Source of the DNA: Stenotrophomonas sp. ASS1
GTDB taxonomy: Bacteria > Pseudomonadota > Gammaproteobacteria > Xanthomonadales > Xanthomonadaceae
Length of the DNA stretch: 64,000 nt
Reading direction: 5' to 3'
NCBI RefSeq assembly: GCF_004346925.1
Contig: NZ_CP031167.1
Coordinates: forward strand, 4,360,001 to 4,424,000
The notes beneath the pieces were generated by a model. That model saw only the letters and a list, made by a program, of their open reading frames with translations. It searched no databases and was not told the DNA's origin. Position numbers and translations under genes: made by a program. Shown in pieces: positions 6,861 through 14,019 of the stretch (its first letter is position 1; each line of letters starts with the position of its first letter).

Positions 6861-9365
6861 ATGAACGCCCCGCTCTTCCCGATTTCCCCGCTGCTGCCGC
6901 AGATCCAGCAGCACCTCGCCGCGCAGCCACGACTGGTGCTGGAGGCGCCGCCCGGCGCCGGCAAGACCACCCAGGTGCCGCTGGCGCTGCTCGATGCACC
7001 GTGGCTGCAGGGGCGGAAGATCATCCTGCTGGAACCGCGCCGGGTCGCCGCACGCAGCGCCGCGCTGTTCATGGCGCGGCAGCTGGGCGAAGAGGTGGGC
7101 GGCACCGTCGGCTACCGCATCCGCTTCGAGAACAAGGTCTCGTCGCGCACCCGCATCGAGGTGGTTACCGAAGGCATCCTGACCCGCATGCTGCAGGACG
7201 ACCCGATGCTGGAAGAGGTCGGCGCGATCCTGTTCGACGAATTCCACGAACGCCACCTCAGCGGTGATCTCGGCCTGGCACTGGCGCTGGACGTGCAGGC
7301 ACAGCTGCGCGATGACCTGCGCCTGGTGGTGATGTCGGCGACGCTGGATGGTGAGCGGCTGGCCCGCTTCCTCGATGCACCGCGCCTGAGCAGCGAAGGC
7401 CGCAGCTACCCGGTGGCGATCAGCCATTTCCCGGCGCGCCGCGATGAGGCGCTGGAACTGCAGGTTCGCCGCGCGGTGCAGCAGGCCCTGGCTGAATATC
7501 CCGGTGACCTGCTGGTGTTCCTGCCCGGCCAGCGCGAGATCGCGCGGGTGCAGGCCGGGCTGCAGGAATCGCTGGATGCCGGCGTCGAAGTGCTGGCCCT
7601 GCACGGCGAACTGCCGGTGGAGCAGCAGGCGCGGGTCCTGCAGGCGGCCAGTGATGGTCGTCGGCGCGTGGTGCTGGCCACCAACGTCGCCGAGTCGTCG
7701 GTGACGCTGCCCGGCGTGCGCGTGGTGATCGACAGCGGCCAGGCGCGCGAACCGCGCTACGACCCCAACAGCGGCTTCACCCGGCTGGACGTGGTGGCCA
7801 TCGCCCAAGCGTCGGCCGACCAGCGCGCCGGTCGCGCCGGTCGCGTGGCCGAAGGCGTGGCCTGGCGGCTGTGGCCGCAGTCGCAGCGGCTGGAGCCGCA
7901 GCGCCGCGCCGAAATCGATCAGGTCGAGCTGGCCGGACTGGCGCTGGAACTGGCCGCCTGGGGCAGCAGCGACCTGCGCTTCCTCGATCCGCCACCGGCC
8001 GGCCCGATGGGTGCCGCCCGCGAACTGCTGCAGCGGCTCGGCGCGCTGTCCAGCAGCGGTGCGATCACCGCACTTGGCCGCCGTGTGCTGGCGCTGGGCA
8101 CGCATCCGCGGATGGCGGCGATGCTGCTGGCCGCGCCCCATGCCCGCGCACAGGCGCTGGCCGCCGATCTGGCCGCCCTGCTGGAGGCGCGCGATCCGTT
8201 GCGCCAGGGCGGTGATGCGCTGGCCGCGCGTTGGCGTGCGCTGGCGGCATTCCGCAATGGCCGCGCACCGGGCGACGCCAACCGCAGCGGCCTGGCCGCG
8301 ATCGATGCCGCCGCCAAGCAGTGGCGTCGCCGCCTGCGCTGCGAGGCCGCACCACCGGCCAGCATCGAGGCGCACGAAATGGGCGACCTGCTCGCGCACG
8401 CGTTCCCGGACCGCATCGGTGTCCAGCACCCCAGCGATCCGCTGCGCTACCTGCTGGCCAATGGTCGCAGTGCACGCCTGCACGATCTGAGCGACCTGCG
8501 TGGCGAGCCGTGGCTGGTAGCCAGTGAACTGCGCTTCGAGGCACGCGACGCGCTGCTGCTGCGTGCCGCACCGGTGGACGAAGGCCAGCTGCGCAAGGCC
8601 TGGCCGGAGCGCTTCGTGACCGAGGACGTAGTGCGCTGGGACAGCGAGCGTCGCGCCCTGGTGGCACTGCGCGAGACCCGTTTCGACCGCATCGTGCTCG
8701 ACACCCGCTCGGCCGGGCGGGTCGATCCGCAGCACGCCGCGCAGGCCCTGACCGACGCGGTAGCTGAACTCGGCCTGCAGGCGCTGCCGTGGACCGAAGG
8801 CCTGCGCCAGTGGCAGGCACGGGTGGAATCGCTGCGGCGCTGGATGCCGGAGCTGGACCTGCCCGACTGCAGCGACGACGCCCTGCTGGCCACGCGCGCG
8901 CATTGGCTGCAGCCCGCGTTCGCCGGCAAGAGCCGCCTGGATGCGCTGGACGAGGCCAGTTTCGGCGAAGCGCTGAAGTCGCCCTTGGAGTGGTCGCAGC
9001 GGCAACTGGTTGAACGGCATGCACCCACCCGCATCACCGTGCCGTCCGGGCTGGAGCGGCCGATCACCTACGCGTTGGACAGCGAGAACGGCGAACCGTT
9101 GCCGCCGGTGCTGGCGGTGAAACTGCAGGAACTGTTCGGCCTGGCCGACACGCCGCGCATCGCCGACGGCCGCGTGCCGCTCACCCTGCACCTGCTCTCG
9201 CCCGGTGGCCGCCCGCTGCAGGTCACCCAGGACCTGCGCAACTTCTGGGAAAACACCTACGCGGAAGTGAAAAAGGAAATGAAGGGCCGCTACCCGCGCC
9301 ATCCGTGGCCGGATGACCCGTGGACGGCGACGGCCACCCATCGGGCCAAGCCGCGCGGGACCTGA
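6861..9365 (+). CDS. hrpB: ATP-dependent helicase HrpB
   Basis: An 834-residue DEAH/RHA-type RNA helicase. Motifs seen: Walker A APPGAGKTTQVP near residue 33, ARRVAAR-like motif Ia, DEFHERH (motif II, about residue 123), SATLDGE (III), VVLATNVAESSVT (V) and QRAGRAGR (VI), then the HrpB-specific C-terminal domain ending in PRHPWPDDP. Length fits the family (about 800-840). ATG 6861 is the start because the helicase core begins within 30 residues; the open frame further upstream overlaps divergent tatD. The physiological role of HrpB is still poorly defined. Confidence 0.93.
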   Translation: MNAPLFPISPLLPQIQQHLAAQPRLVLEAPPGAGKTTQVPLALLDAPWLQGRKIILLEPRRVAARSAALFMARQLGEEVGGTVGYRIRFENKVSSRTRIEVVTEGILTRMLQDDPMLEEVGAILFDEFHERHLSGDLGLALALDVQAQLRDDLRLVVMSATLDGERLARFLDAPRLSSEGRSYPVAISHFPARRDEALELQVRRAVQQALAEYPGDLLVFLPGQREIARVQAGLQESLDAGVEVLALHGELPVEQQARVLQAASDGRRRVVLATNVAESSVTLPGVRVVIDSGQAREPRYDPNSGFTRLDVVAIAQASADQRAGRAGRVAEGVAWRLWPQSQRLEPQRRAEIDQVELAGLALELAAWGSSDLRFLDPPPAGPMGAARELLQRLGALSSSGAITALGRRVLALGTHPRMAAMLLAAPHARAQALAADLAALLEARDPLRQGGDALAARWRALAAFRNGRAPGDANRSGLAAIDAAAKQWRRRLRCEAAPPASIEAHEMGDLLAHAFPDRIGVQHPSDPLRYLLANGRSARLHDLSDLRGEPWLVASELRFEARDALLLRAAPVDEGQLRKAWPERFVTEDVVRWDSERRALVALRETRFDRIVLDTRSAGRVDPQHAAQALTDAVAELGLQALPWTEGLRQWQARVESLRRWMPELDLPDCSDDALLATRAHWLQPAFAGKSRLDALDEASFGEALKSPLEWSQRQLVERHAPTRITVPSGLERPITYALDSENGEPLPPVLAVKLQELFGLADTPRIADGRVPLTLHLLSPGGRPLQVTQDLRNFWENTYAEVKKEMKGRYPRHPWPDDPWTATATHRAKPRGT

Positions 9366-9500
9366 CCGGTGGGGCCGGCTGCGGACCCTGCCTGATCCTG
9401 AATGGCTGCGGTAAAGTCACACCACGTGCCACCCCGGCTGACATACCGTTTACGGGCAACACGCGACACTGGACTTCGACCCGAGGCAAAGGACCCCCGC

Positions 9501-9875
9501 ATGAGCAAGCTGACCGTAATCACCGACCGCGCTCTGGAGCGCGCCCTGGAGCTGGCCCACACCGCCGGCGATGGCCTGAAGAGCGCCGGTGGCAGCCTGC
9601 GCAATGCGGACTGGATCAAGACCGGCGCCGCCATCGGCGCAGTGAAGACCGGCGGCAAGGCCGCAACCAAGTTCGTGCGCCGCAATCCGGCAGTGGCCGT
9701 GGCCGCCGCTGCGGTCGGTGTAGGCCTGCTCGGCTACGCGCTGTACCGTAAGCAGCAGAAGAAGAAGGCCGCCAATGGCCACGTGGTGAATGGGCAGGCG
9801 CAGCGCATCAACGCACGTGACCGCCGCAACGACACCGTGGTGGACGAGCACAGCGATATCGGCAGCGACGCCTGA
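9501..9875 (+). CDS. Small membrane-anchored protein, YqjD/ElaB-like layout
   Basis: A 124-residue protein with an amphipathic N-terminal half, a VRRNPAVAVAAAAVGVGLLG membrane segment at about residues 58-78, a basic YRKQQKKK stop-transfer patch, and a charged hydrophilic tail. This layout recalls YqjD/ElaB/DUF883 ribosome-associated inner-membrane proteins, though the order of domains differs (tail after the helix), so function is open. ATG 9501 has an AAGGA ribosome site eight bases upstream. Two hairpins follow the stop. Confidence 0.72.
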   Translation: MSKLTVITDRALERALELAHTAGDGLKSAGGSLRNADWIKTGAAIGAVKTGGKAATKFVRRNPAVAVAAAAVGVGLLGYALYRKQQKKKAANGHVVNGQAQRINARDRRNDTVVDEHSDIGSDA

Positions 9876-9882
9876 GCCTGCC

Positions 9883-9919
9883 GGGGTCGGTTCCCTTCCA
9901 CAGGAAGGGCGCTGACCCC
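9883..9919. repeat. GGGGTC...GACCCC stem-loop repeat
   Basis: Outer arms ggggtc/gacccc enclose a second stem cccttcc/ggaaggg with an ACA-containing loop. It looks like a dispersed small repeat of this genus and sits eight bases after the membrane protein stop. Confidence 0.6.
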
Positions 9920-9933
9920 AAGGCACTACATGA

Positions 9934-9964
9934 GGGCCGGACACCGGAAGGTATCCGGCCCTTT
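9934..9964. terminator. Bidirectional terminator
   Basis: Stem gggccgga/tccggccc, extended by acc/ggt after one mismatch, followed by TTTCT on the plus strand. It lies between the stops of two convergent genes (9875 and 9970). Confidence 0.65.
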
Positions 9965-9969
9965 CTGCA

Positions 9970-10509
9970 TCAACCGATCTGCAGCCACTGCCCCGGCTGC
10001 AGGTCGTCCAGCCGGTAAGGCCCCATCGACACGCGGACCAGCCGCAGCGTCGGCAGGTTCACCGCCGCGGTCATCCGCCGCACCTGGCGGTTGCGGCCCT
10101 CGCGGATCGTGATCGCCAGCCAGGCATCGGGCACGGTCTTGCGGAAGCGCACCGGCGGATCGCGTGTCCACAGCGACGGCGCCGGATCGAGGCGCTCGAT
10201 CTTCGCCGGCAGGGTCGGCCCGTCATTGAGCACCACGCCGTCGCGCAGCTGTTGCAGCTGTTCGTCGCTGGGCATGCCTTCCACCTGCACCCAGTAGGTC
10301 TTGTCAGCCTTGTGCTTCGGGTCGGTCAGCTTGTGCGCCAGCGTGCCGTGGTCGGTCAGCAGCAGCAGGCCTTCGCTGTCATGGTCCAGGCGACCGGCGG
10401 CATACACGCGCGGCGGCAGGCCGAACCCGGCCAGGGTCGGCCGTGGCGGCACGCTGCGGTCGGTGAACTGGCAGAGCACGTTGAAGGGCTTGTTGAAGGC
10501 GATCAGCAT
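9970..10509 (-). CDS. rluE: 23S rRNA pseudouridine synthase, RluE type
   Basis: A 179-residue RsuA/RluE-family enzyme that isomerises uridine in rRNA (U2457 in E. coli for RluE). The catalytic aspartate is in AGRLDHDSEGLLLLT near residue 38; HKLTDPKHKADKTYWVQVEG and EGRNRQVRRM are further family blocks. There is no N-terminal S4 domain, which separates RluE from RsuA, RluB and RluF. I chose ATG 10509 (MLIAFNKPFNV) because the family begins there; the longer frame adds only a proline-rich leader. Confidence 0.9.
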   Translation of the reverse strand: MLIAFNKPFNVLCQFTDRSVPPRPTLAGFGLPPRVYAAGRLDHDSEGLLLLTDHGTLAHKLTDPKHKADKTYWVQVEGMPSDEQLQQLRDGVVLNDGPTLPAKIERLDPAPSLWTRDPPVRFRKTVPDAWLAITIREGRNRQVRRMTAAVNLPTLRLVRVSMGPYRLDDLQPGQWLQIG

Positions 10510-10577
10510 TGCGGGCACGGCAGGCGGCGGGTGGGGCATTGTCCCATTCCCGCATCGCCGCCGCGATCACGGCCGGC

Positions 10578-10856
10578 TCAGCCGAAAACCTTCCATTCCA
10601 GCAGGAACGAGCCCAGCACCAGTGCGATGCCGCACGCGGCGATGACATTGGCCCGGCGCCGCAGGCCTGCGGCCGGCGGGTCGGCCCTGCGCGAACGTTC
10701 CTCCAGAAGGGCACCCGCGAACAGCACGGCAAACCCTACCGTCGCCATCAGATCGTGGGCATGACCACCGTAGAACACAAAATCGATCAACCGCCCCAGC
10801 ACCAGCACCGCGACAGCGATGTAAAAGACCTTCTTCAACAATTCATGTCCTTGCAT
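10578..10856 (-). CDS. Small inner-membrane protein, 92 aa
   Basis: Not assigned to a family. The 92-residue product has three hydrophobic helices (about residues 9-26, 36-52 and 68-88) separated by a basic EERSRRADPPAAGLRRR loop, giving a simple polytopic membrane protein. It lies 69 bases upstream of rluE on the same strand. Base composition is like the neighbours. Confidence 0.7.
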   Translation of the reverse strand: MQGHELLKKVFYIAVAVLVLGRLIDFVFYGGHAHDLMATVGFAVLFAGALLEERSRRADPPAAGLRRRANVIAACGIALVLGSFLLEWKVFG

Positions 10857-10960
10857 ACGATCGAATTCCGGCGCATGGCCGGTTGGGACCAGCCATGCGC
10901 CGCGCTACGCGGGATGAGCCGAGCAGGAACGATGTCGGCCGTCCTGACCGGCACCCCCTC

Positions 10961-11818
10961 TTACGGCTTGATGAAGCGCAGGGTCATGCGGTCGCTTTCG
11001 CCAATGGCCTGATACTTCGCATCATCGGCCTTGTCATGCTGGTTGGTCGGCGGCAGCGTCCACACACCGTTCGGGTGGTCCTTGGTATCGCGCGGGTTGG
11101 CGTTGACCTCACTGCGCGCATCCAGCTTGAAGCCGGCGGCTTCGGCCATCGCGATCACCTGCTGCTGGCCGACGTAGCCGGTGTCATCGTCGTCGGCCAC
11201 GTCGGCCTTGGCGCGATGCTCGACCACGCCCAGTACGCCGCCCGGCTTGAGCACGTTGAAGAAGCCCTGGAACATGCCCTGTGCCTGGCCGGCCTTGCGC
11301 CAGTTGTGCACGTTGCGGAAGGTCAGCACCACGTCGGCTGAACTGGCCGGGCCGAACACCGGCTTGGCCGGATCGTAGGCCACCACGGCGGTCTTGCCGA
11401 ACTGTGCCGGCGCACCGGCGTACTTCTTTTCCAGGCTGTCGCGGCTGCGCTGCTGGTAGTCACGGCCGCGCCCTTCGGCAACCGCCATCGGATCGACCAC
11501 GGCAGCAATGTAATGGCCCTTGTCATGCAGCAGCGGCGCCAGGATTTCCGAGTACCAGCCGTTGCCGGGGGTGATCTCGATGACGGTCTTTTCCGGCGTC
11601 ACCTTGAAGAACGACAGCGTCTGCGCCGGATGACGGAAGCCATCGCGCTTGACGTTGTTGGCATCACGGGTCGACGCCTTCACCGCCGCATCGATGGCCG
11701 GTGACACCTGGATCTTCGCCGGTGCCACCGTGGCCGGTGCGGCGAACGCGGGAACAGCGGCAAGCAGGGCTGAAGCAAGCAGCAGGCGGCAACCACGCAG
11801 GGACGAAGCAGGCATCAT
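10961..11818 (-). CDS. Exported methyltransferase-like protein
   Basis: About 285 residues with a signal peptide (LLLASALLAAVPAFA, cleavage after AFA) and a SAM-methyltransferase-like fold: the region EITPGNGWYSEILAPLL carries the glycine loop and VVLTFRNVHNW and LKPGGVLGVVEHR follow in the usual order. Predicted periplasmic methyltransferase-like proteins of this kind are common in Xanthomonadaceae and have no known substrate. SAM is not normally present in the periplasm, so the activity is doubtful. ATG 11818 or 11815 puts the signal peptide at the N-terminus; the longer frame does not. Confidence 0.8.
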   Translation of the reverse strand: MMPASSLRGCRLLLASALLAAVPAFAAPATVAPAKIQVSPAIDAAVKASTRDANNVKRDGFRHPAQTLSFFKVTPEKTVIEITPGNGWYSEILAPLLHDKGHYIAAVVDPMAVAEGRGRDYQQRSRDSLEKKYAGAPAQFGKTAVVAYDPAKPVFGPASSADVVLTFRNVHNWRKAGQAQGMFQGFFNVLKPGGVLGVVEHRAKADVADDDDTGYVGQQQVIAMAEAAGFKLDARSEVNANPRDTKDHPNGVWTLPPTNQHDKADDAKYQAIGESDRMTLRFIKP

Positions 11819-11987
11819 CGGAGCGACTCCAGCGGAAGATGCGGCGAGACTAGCAGCCGCGGCGTCCCAGGTGTTCACAAAACGTTAGCTGCGTGCGCAT
11901 CGCGGAACACTGTTTTGTGGTCACCGCCGCAGCACGGTCACACAACGCGTTTTATTCTGGAGCACTTCCCCCAAGGAGTCCGTGCCC

Positions 11988-12944
11988 ATGACGGCAACCC
12001 GCGAACTGGGCCGTTCCGGCCTGCATGTACGTCCGCTCGCCTTCGGTGGCAACGTGTTCGGCTGGAGCGCCGATGAGAAGGCCAGCTTCGCCCTGCTCGA
12101 TGCCTTCGTCGATGCCGGCTTCAACCTGGTCGACACCGCCGATGTGTATTCGGCGTGGGTGCCGGGCAATGCCGGCGGCGAATCGGAAACGCTGATCGGC
12201 AAGTGGTTTGCCCGTAGTGGCAAGCGCGACAAGGTGGTGCTGGCGACCAAGGTGGCCAAGTGGGCCGAGCGCCCCGGCCTGACCCCGGACAACATCAACG
12301 CCGCGGTGGAAGATTCGCTGCGCCGCCTGCAGACCGACGTGATCGATCTGTACCAGGCCCACGAGGATGACGAGTCAACGCCGCTGGAAGCGACCCTGGC
12401 CGCATTCGGTCGGCTGATCGAAGCCGGCAAGGTGCGCGCGATCGGTGCCTCCAACTACAGCGCCACGCGCCTGGCCGATGCGCTGAAGGTATCCACCGAC
12501 TACAAACTGCCACGCTACGAAACCCTGCAGCCGGAGTACAACCTGTATGACCGCGCCGGCTACGAAAAGGAACTGGAACCGCTGGTGCAGCGCGAACAGA
12601 TCGGCGTGATCGGCTACTACGCGCTGGCCAGCGGCTTCCTCAGCGGCAAGTACCGCACGCCGGCTGATGCGGCCAAGAGCCCGGCACGTGGCGAGAACGT
12701 GGTGAAGCGCTATCTGAATCCGCGTGGCCTGCGCATCCTGCAGGCGCTGGATGACGTGGCCAGTAAGCACAGCGCCAGTGCCGCGCAGATCGCACTGGCG
12801 TGGCAGATCGCACGGCCGTCGATCACCGCGCCGATCGTCAGCGCCACCAGCGTCGAGCAGCTGCACGATCTGTTGGCCGCAGCCAACGTGTCGCTGAGCG
12901 TGCAGGATGTCGCGCAGCTGGATGCCGCCAGCAAAGAAGGCTGA
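11988..12944 (+). CDS. Aldo/keto reductase
   Basis: A 318-residue TIM-barrel NADPH oxidoreductase of the YajO/Tas-like AKR group. The aspartate-tyrosine pair lies in NLVDTADVYSAW near residue 50, the lysine in LATKVAKW near residue 87, and the histidine in LYQAHEDDE near residue 123; GASNYSA and the NADP-binding IVSATSVEQL follow. The ATG at 11988 has AAGGAG nine bases upstream, which decides against the GTG six bases earlier. Substrate unknown. A SMAG repeat begins four bases after the stop. Confidence 0.88.
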   Translation: MTATRELGRSGLHVRPLAFGGNVFGWSADEKASFALLDAFVDAGFNLVDTADVYSAWVPGNAGGESETLIGKWFARSGKRDKVVLATKVAKWAERPGLTPDNINAAVEDSLRRLQTDVIDLYQAHEDDESTPLEATLAAFGRLIEAGKVRAIGASNYSATRLADALKVSTDYKLPRYETLQPEYNLYDRAGYEKELEPLVQREQIGVIGYYALASGFLSGKYRTPADAAKSPARGENVVKRYLNPRGLRILQALDDVASKHSASAAQIALAWQIARPSITAPIVSATSVEQLHDLLAAANVSLSVQDVAQLDAASKEG

Positions 12945-12947
12945 GGG

Positions 12948-12971
12948 GTAGTGCCGGCCGCTGGCCGGCAT
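12948..12971. repeat. SMAG palindrome
   Basis: GTAG plus tgccggccgctggccggca, directly after the aldo/keto reductase stop. It marks the left edge of a 1075-base region (12945-14019) with no confident protein gene. Confidence 0.75.
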
Positions 12972-12977
12972 CGCACA

Positions 12978-13255
12978 ATGCCGAAGAAAATAATTGAACA
13001 AAATGGTTGCGCACGAATAAATCGTGGTTTATCGTGCGCACCTCGTTTCAACAACCACTGGAAACTTCCCTTGAACGCGCATTCCGTCGCCATCGCCAAA
13101 CTGCTGCCATGCCTGCGCATGGACGTGCTGGCGCGCGCGTTCGGCAAGGAAGTCCAGCTGACAACGGCCTGATACCCGCCCTGCGGAGATCGGCCACCCC
13201 GATCTCCGAGGCTTGACGACGCCCTCGGAACGCAAGTCCCGGGGGCGTTTTCGTT
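12978..13255 (+). other. Possible small transcription unit with a short ORF
   Basis: A TTGAAC box (12994-12999) and AATAAA (13016-13021) are 16 bases apart and could form a promoter. The -10 lies inside a hairpin, tgcgcacga...cgtgcgca (13008-13040, one bulge), which could be an operator. An open frame ends at 13172; started at TTG 13072 it encodes 33 residues ending in AFGKEVQLTTA, started at ATG 12978 it encodes 64 residues but would contain the promoter. A perfect 10-bp hairpin cggagatcgg/ccgatctccg follows at 13180-13205, then a terminator. This may be a small RNA, a small protein gene or both. Confidence 0.35.
13218..13255 (+). terminator. Rho-independent terminator-like hairpin
   Basis: Stem acgccc/gggcgt with an inner cgg/ccg pairing is followed by TTTTCGTTT. 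It closes the putative small transcription unit and separates it from the tRNA-like modules. Confidence 0.5.
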
Positions 13256-13397
13256 TGCGTCGGCACAAGGACCCGCGATGCCAGAACTGCACCCCGCGCG
13301 GCAACCCGCCGCTCACTGACACAGGTTTTTTCCGCTCCGCCGAAGGATTTACTTCGCGCGAGTGGCGACGCCTGGACATTATCTGCATCGCATCAAA

Positions 13398-13419
13398 ACA
13401 TTATCGCTCGCGATAATGT
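13398..13419. promoter_or_regulatory. 22-bp palindrome, candidate operator for the RNA-repair locus
   Basis: acattatcg-ctcg-cgataatgt is a perfect 9-bp inverted repeat in an otherwise unstructured AT-richer stretch. It contains GATAAT (13412-13417), which could serve as a -10 box. TTATCG is shared with the hairpin at 13008-13040 (tttatcgtgcgca), suggesting one regulator for both. No strict sigma-54 -24/-12 element is visible between here and the tRNA-like modules. Confidence 0.45.
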
Positions 13420-13502
13420 CGATGGCCTGCACCCTCGATTCTCCAACGGTCCCGTTTCCACCACGGGCTGGTGCGCGCGGCGTTGCCGTGGCGTATGCCG
13501 GA

Positions 13503-13587
13503 GGTCGCGGACATGCCATCGCCTGGATCGCCTGCTGGAAGCAGGCATCGGTTCGCCGGTACGCGGTTCGATTCCGCGCGGTCCCCA
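13503..13587 (+). ncRNA. tRNA-like module 1 (serine-like, degenerate)
   Basis: Seen: an anticodon-type arm GCCTG-CTGGAAG-CAGGC (13530-13546, loop with U33 and anticodon GGA), a short variable-arm hairpin cgg-ttcg-ccg, and a canonical T-arm CGCGG-TTCGATT-CCGCG (13562-13578). Only six bases then precede CCA (13585-13587); a normal tRNA has eight. The D-arm is not recognisable. A possible 5' strand ggtcg (13503-13507) could pair with cggtc (13579-13583) using two G-U pairs, but this is weak. It looks like a tRNA mimic or remnant, not a translation tRNA. Confidence 0.5.
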
Positions 13588-13588
13588 A

Positions 13589-13662
13589 CTGGATAGCTCA
13601 GCTTGGTCAGAGCAACGGATCCGTAATCCGTCTGTCGTGGGTTCGATTCCCACTCCAAACCA
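13589..13662 (+). ncRNA. tRNA-like module 2 (threonine-like, short acceptor, C33)
   Basis: It begins two bases after the CCA of module 1. Seen: positions 8-9 TA; D-arm GCTC-AGCTTGGTCA-GAGC with the GG pair (13596-13613); anticodon arm ACGGA-TCCGTAA-TCCGT (13615-13631, anticodon CGT); T-arm GTGGG-TTCGATT-CCCAC (13637-13653); six bases; CCA at 13660-13662. The elbow elements are intact, but the acceptor pairs only four bases (tgga/tcca) and the invariant U33 is C. Both defects argue against a role in translation. It lies 357 bases upstream of the slipin start on the same strand. Confidence 0.6.
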
Positions 13663-13681
13663 CATGACCTGTCACGTCATG
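13663..13681 (+). other. Hairpin abutting the second CCA end
   Basis: catgac-ctgtcac-gtcatg starts at the base after the CCA of tRNA-like module 2. It has no T-run. It could mark a processing site or simply cap the module. Confidence 0.4.
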
Positions 13682-13912
13682 ACTTGAAGCAACACCCGGG
13701 GCGCAAGCCCCAGCGGCCATCGCCGCCGTCCACGGACAACGCCTTCGGGCAGGAGCGTGGAAGGCAACGGACCGCACGCCGGGCCCCGGCCCGCCGCCAC
13801 TGCCAGCCACGTTCCGCACCGGTGCTGCCTGCCGGGAACGACGATGGCAGCAGTGCCGGTGCACCGAAGGCTCCGCGCGCGGACCGTCCGCCGATGGCCG
13901 CCCTCTTCCGCT

Positions 13913-13933
13913 GCCTGCACGTGGTGTGCAGGC
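13913..13933 (+). other. Third anticodon-like hairpin in the slipin leader
   Basis: gcctgcac-gtggt-gtgcaggc is a perfect 8-bp stem. The gcctg/caggc part is identical to the anticodon stem of tRNA-like module 1. The whole 13682-14005 leader is GC-rich and able to form several hairpins; no tRNA T-arm is seen here. Confidence 0.4.
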
Positions 13934-14019
13934 GGCCTCGCCACGACCTGATCGGCCCGGGTCATGGCGATTCATTCCCATCGGGTCGAACCACCAGAGC
14001 CATACAAGGAGAGACTCCC

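Noticed and set aside
13371..13500. Sigma-54 promoter for rtcB control
   Set aside because: GG/GC pairs such as TGGACATTATCTGC and TGGTGC...TTGC have 9- and 13-base gaps, not the required 10, and there is no rtcR gene in the window.
13587..13662. Functional tRNA-Thr(CGT)
   Set aside because: Acceptor stem pairs only four bases, six bases instead of eight precede CCA, and position 33 is C. I kept it as a tRNA-like RNA only.
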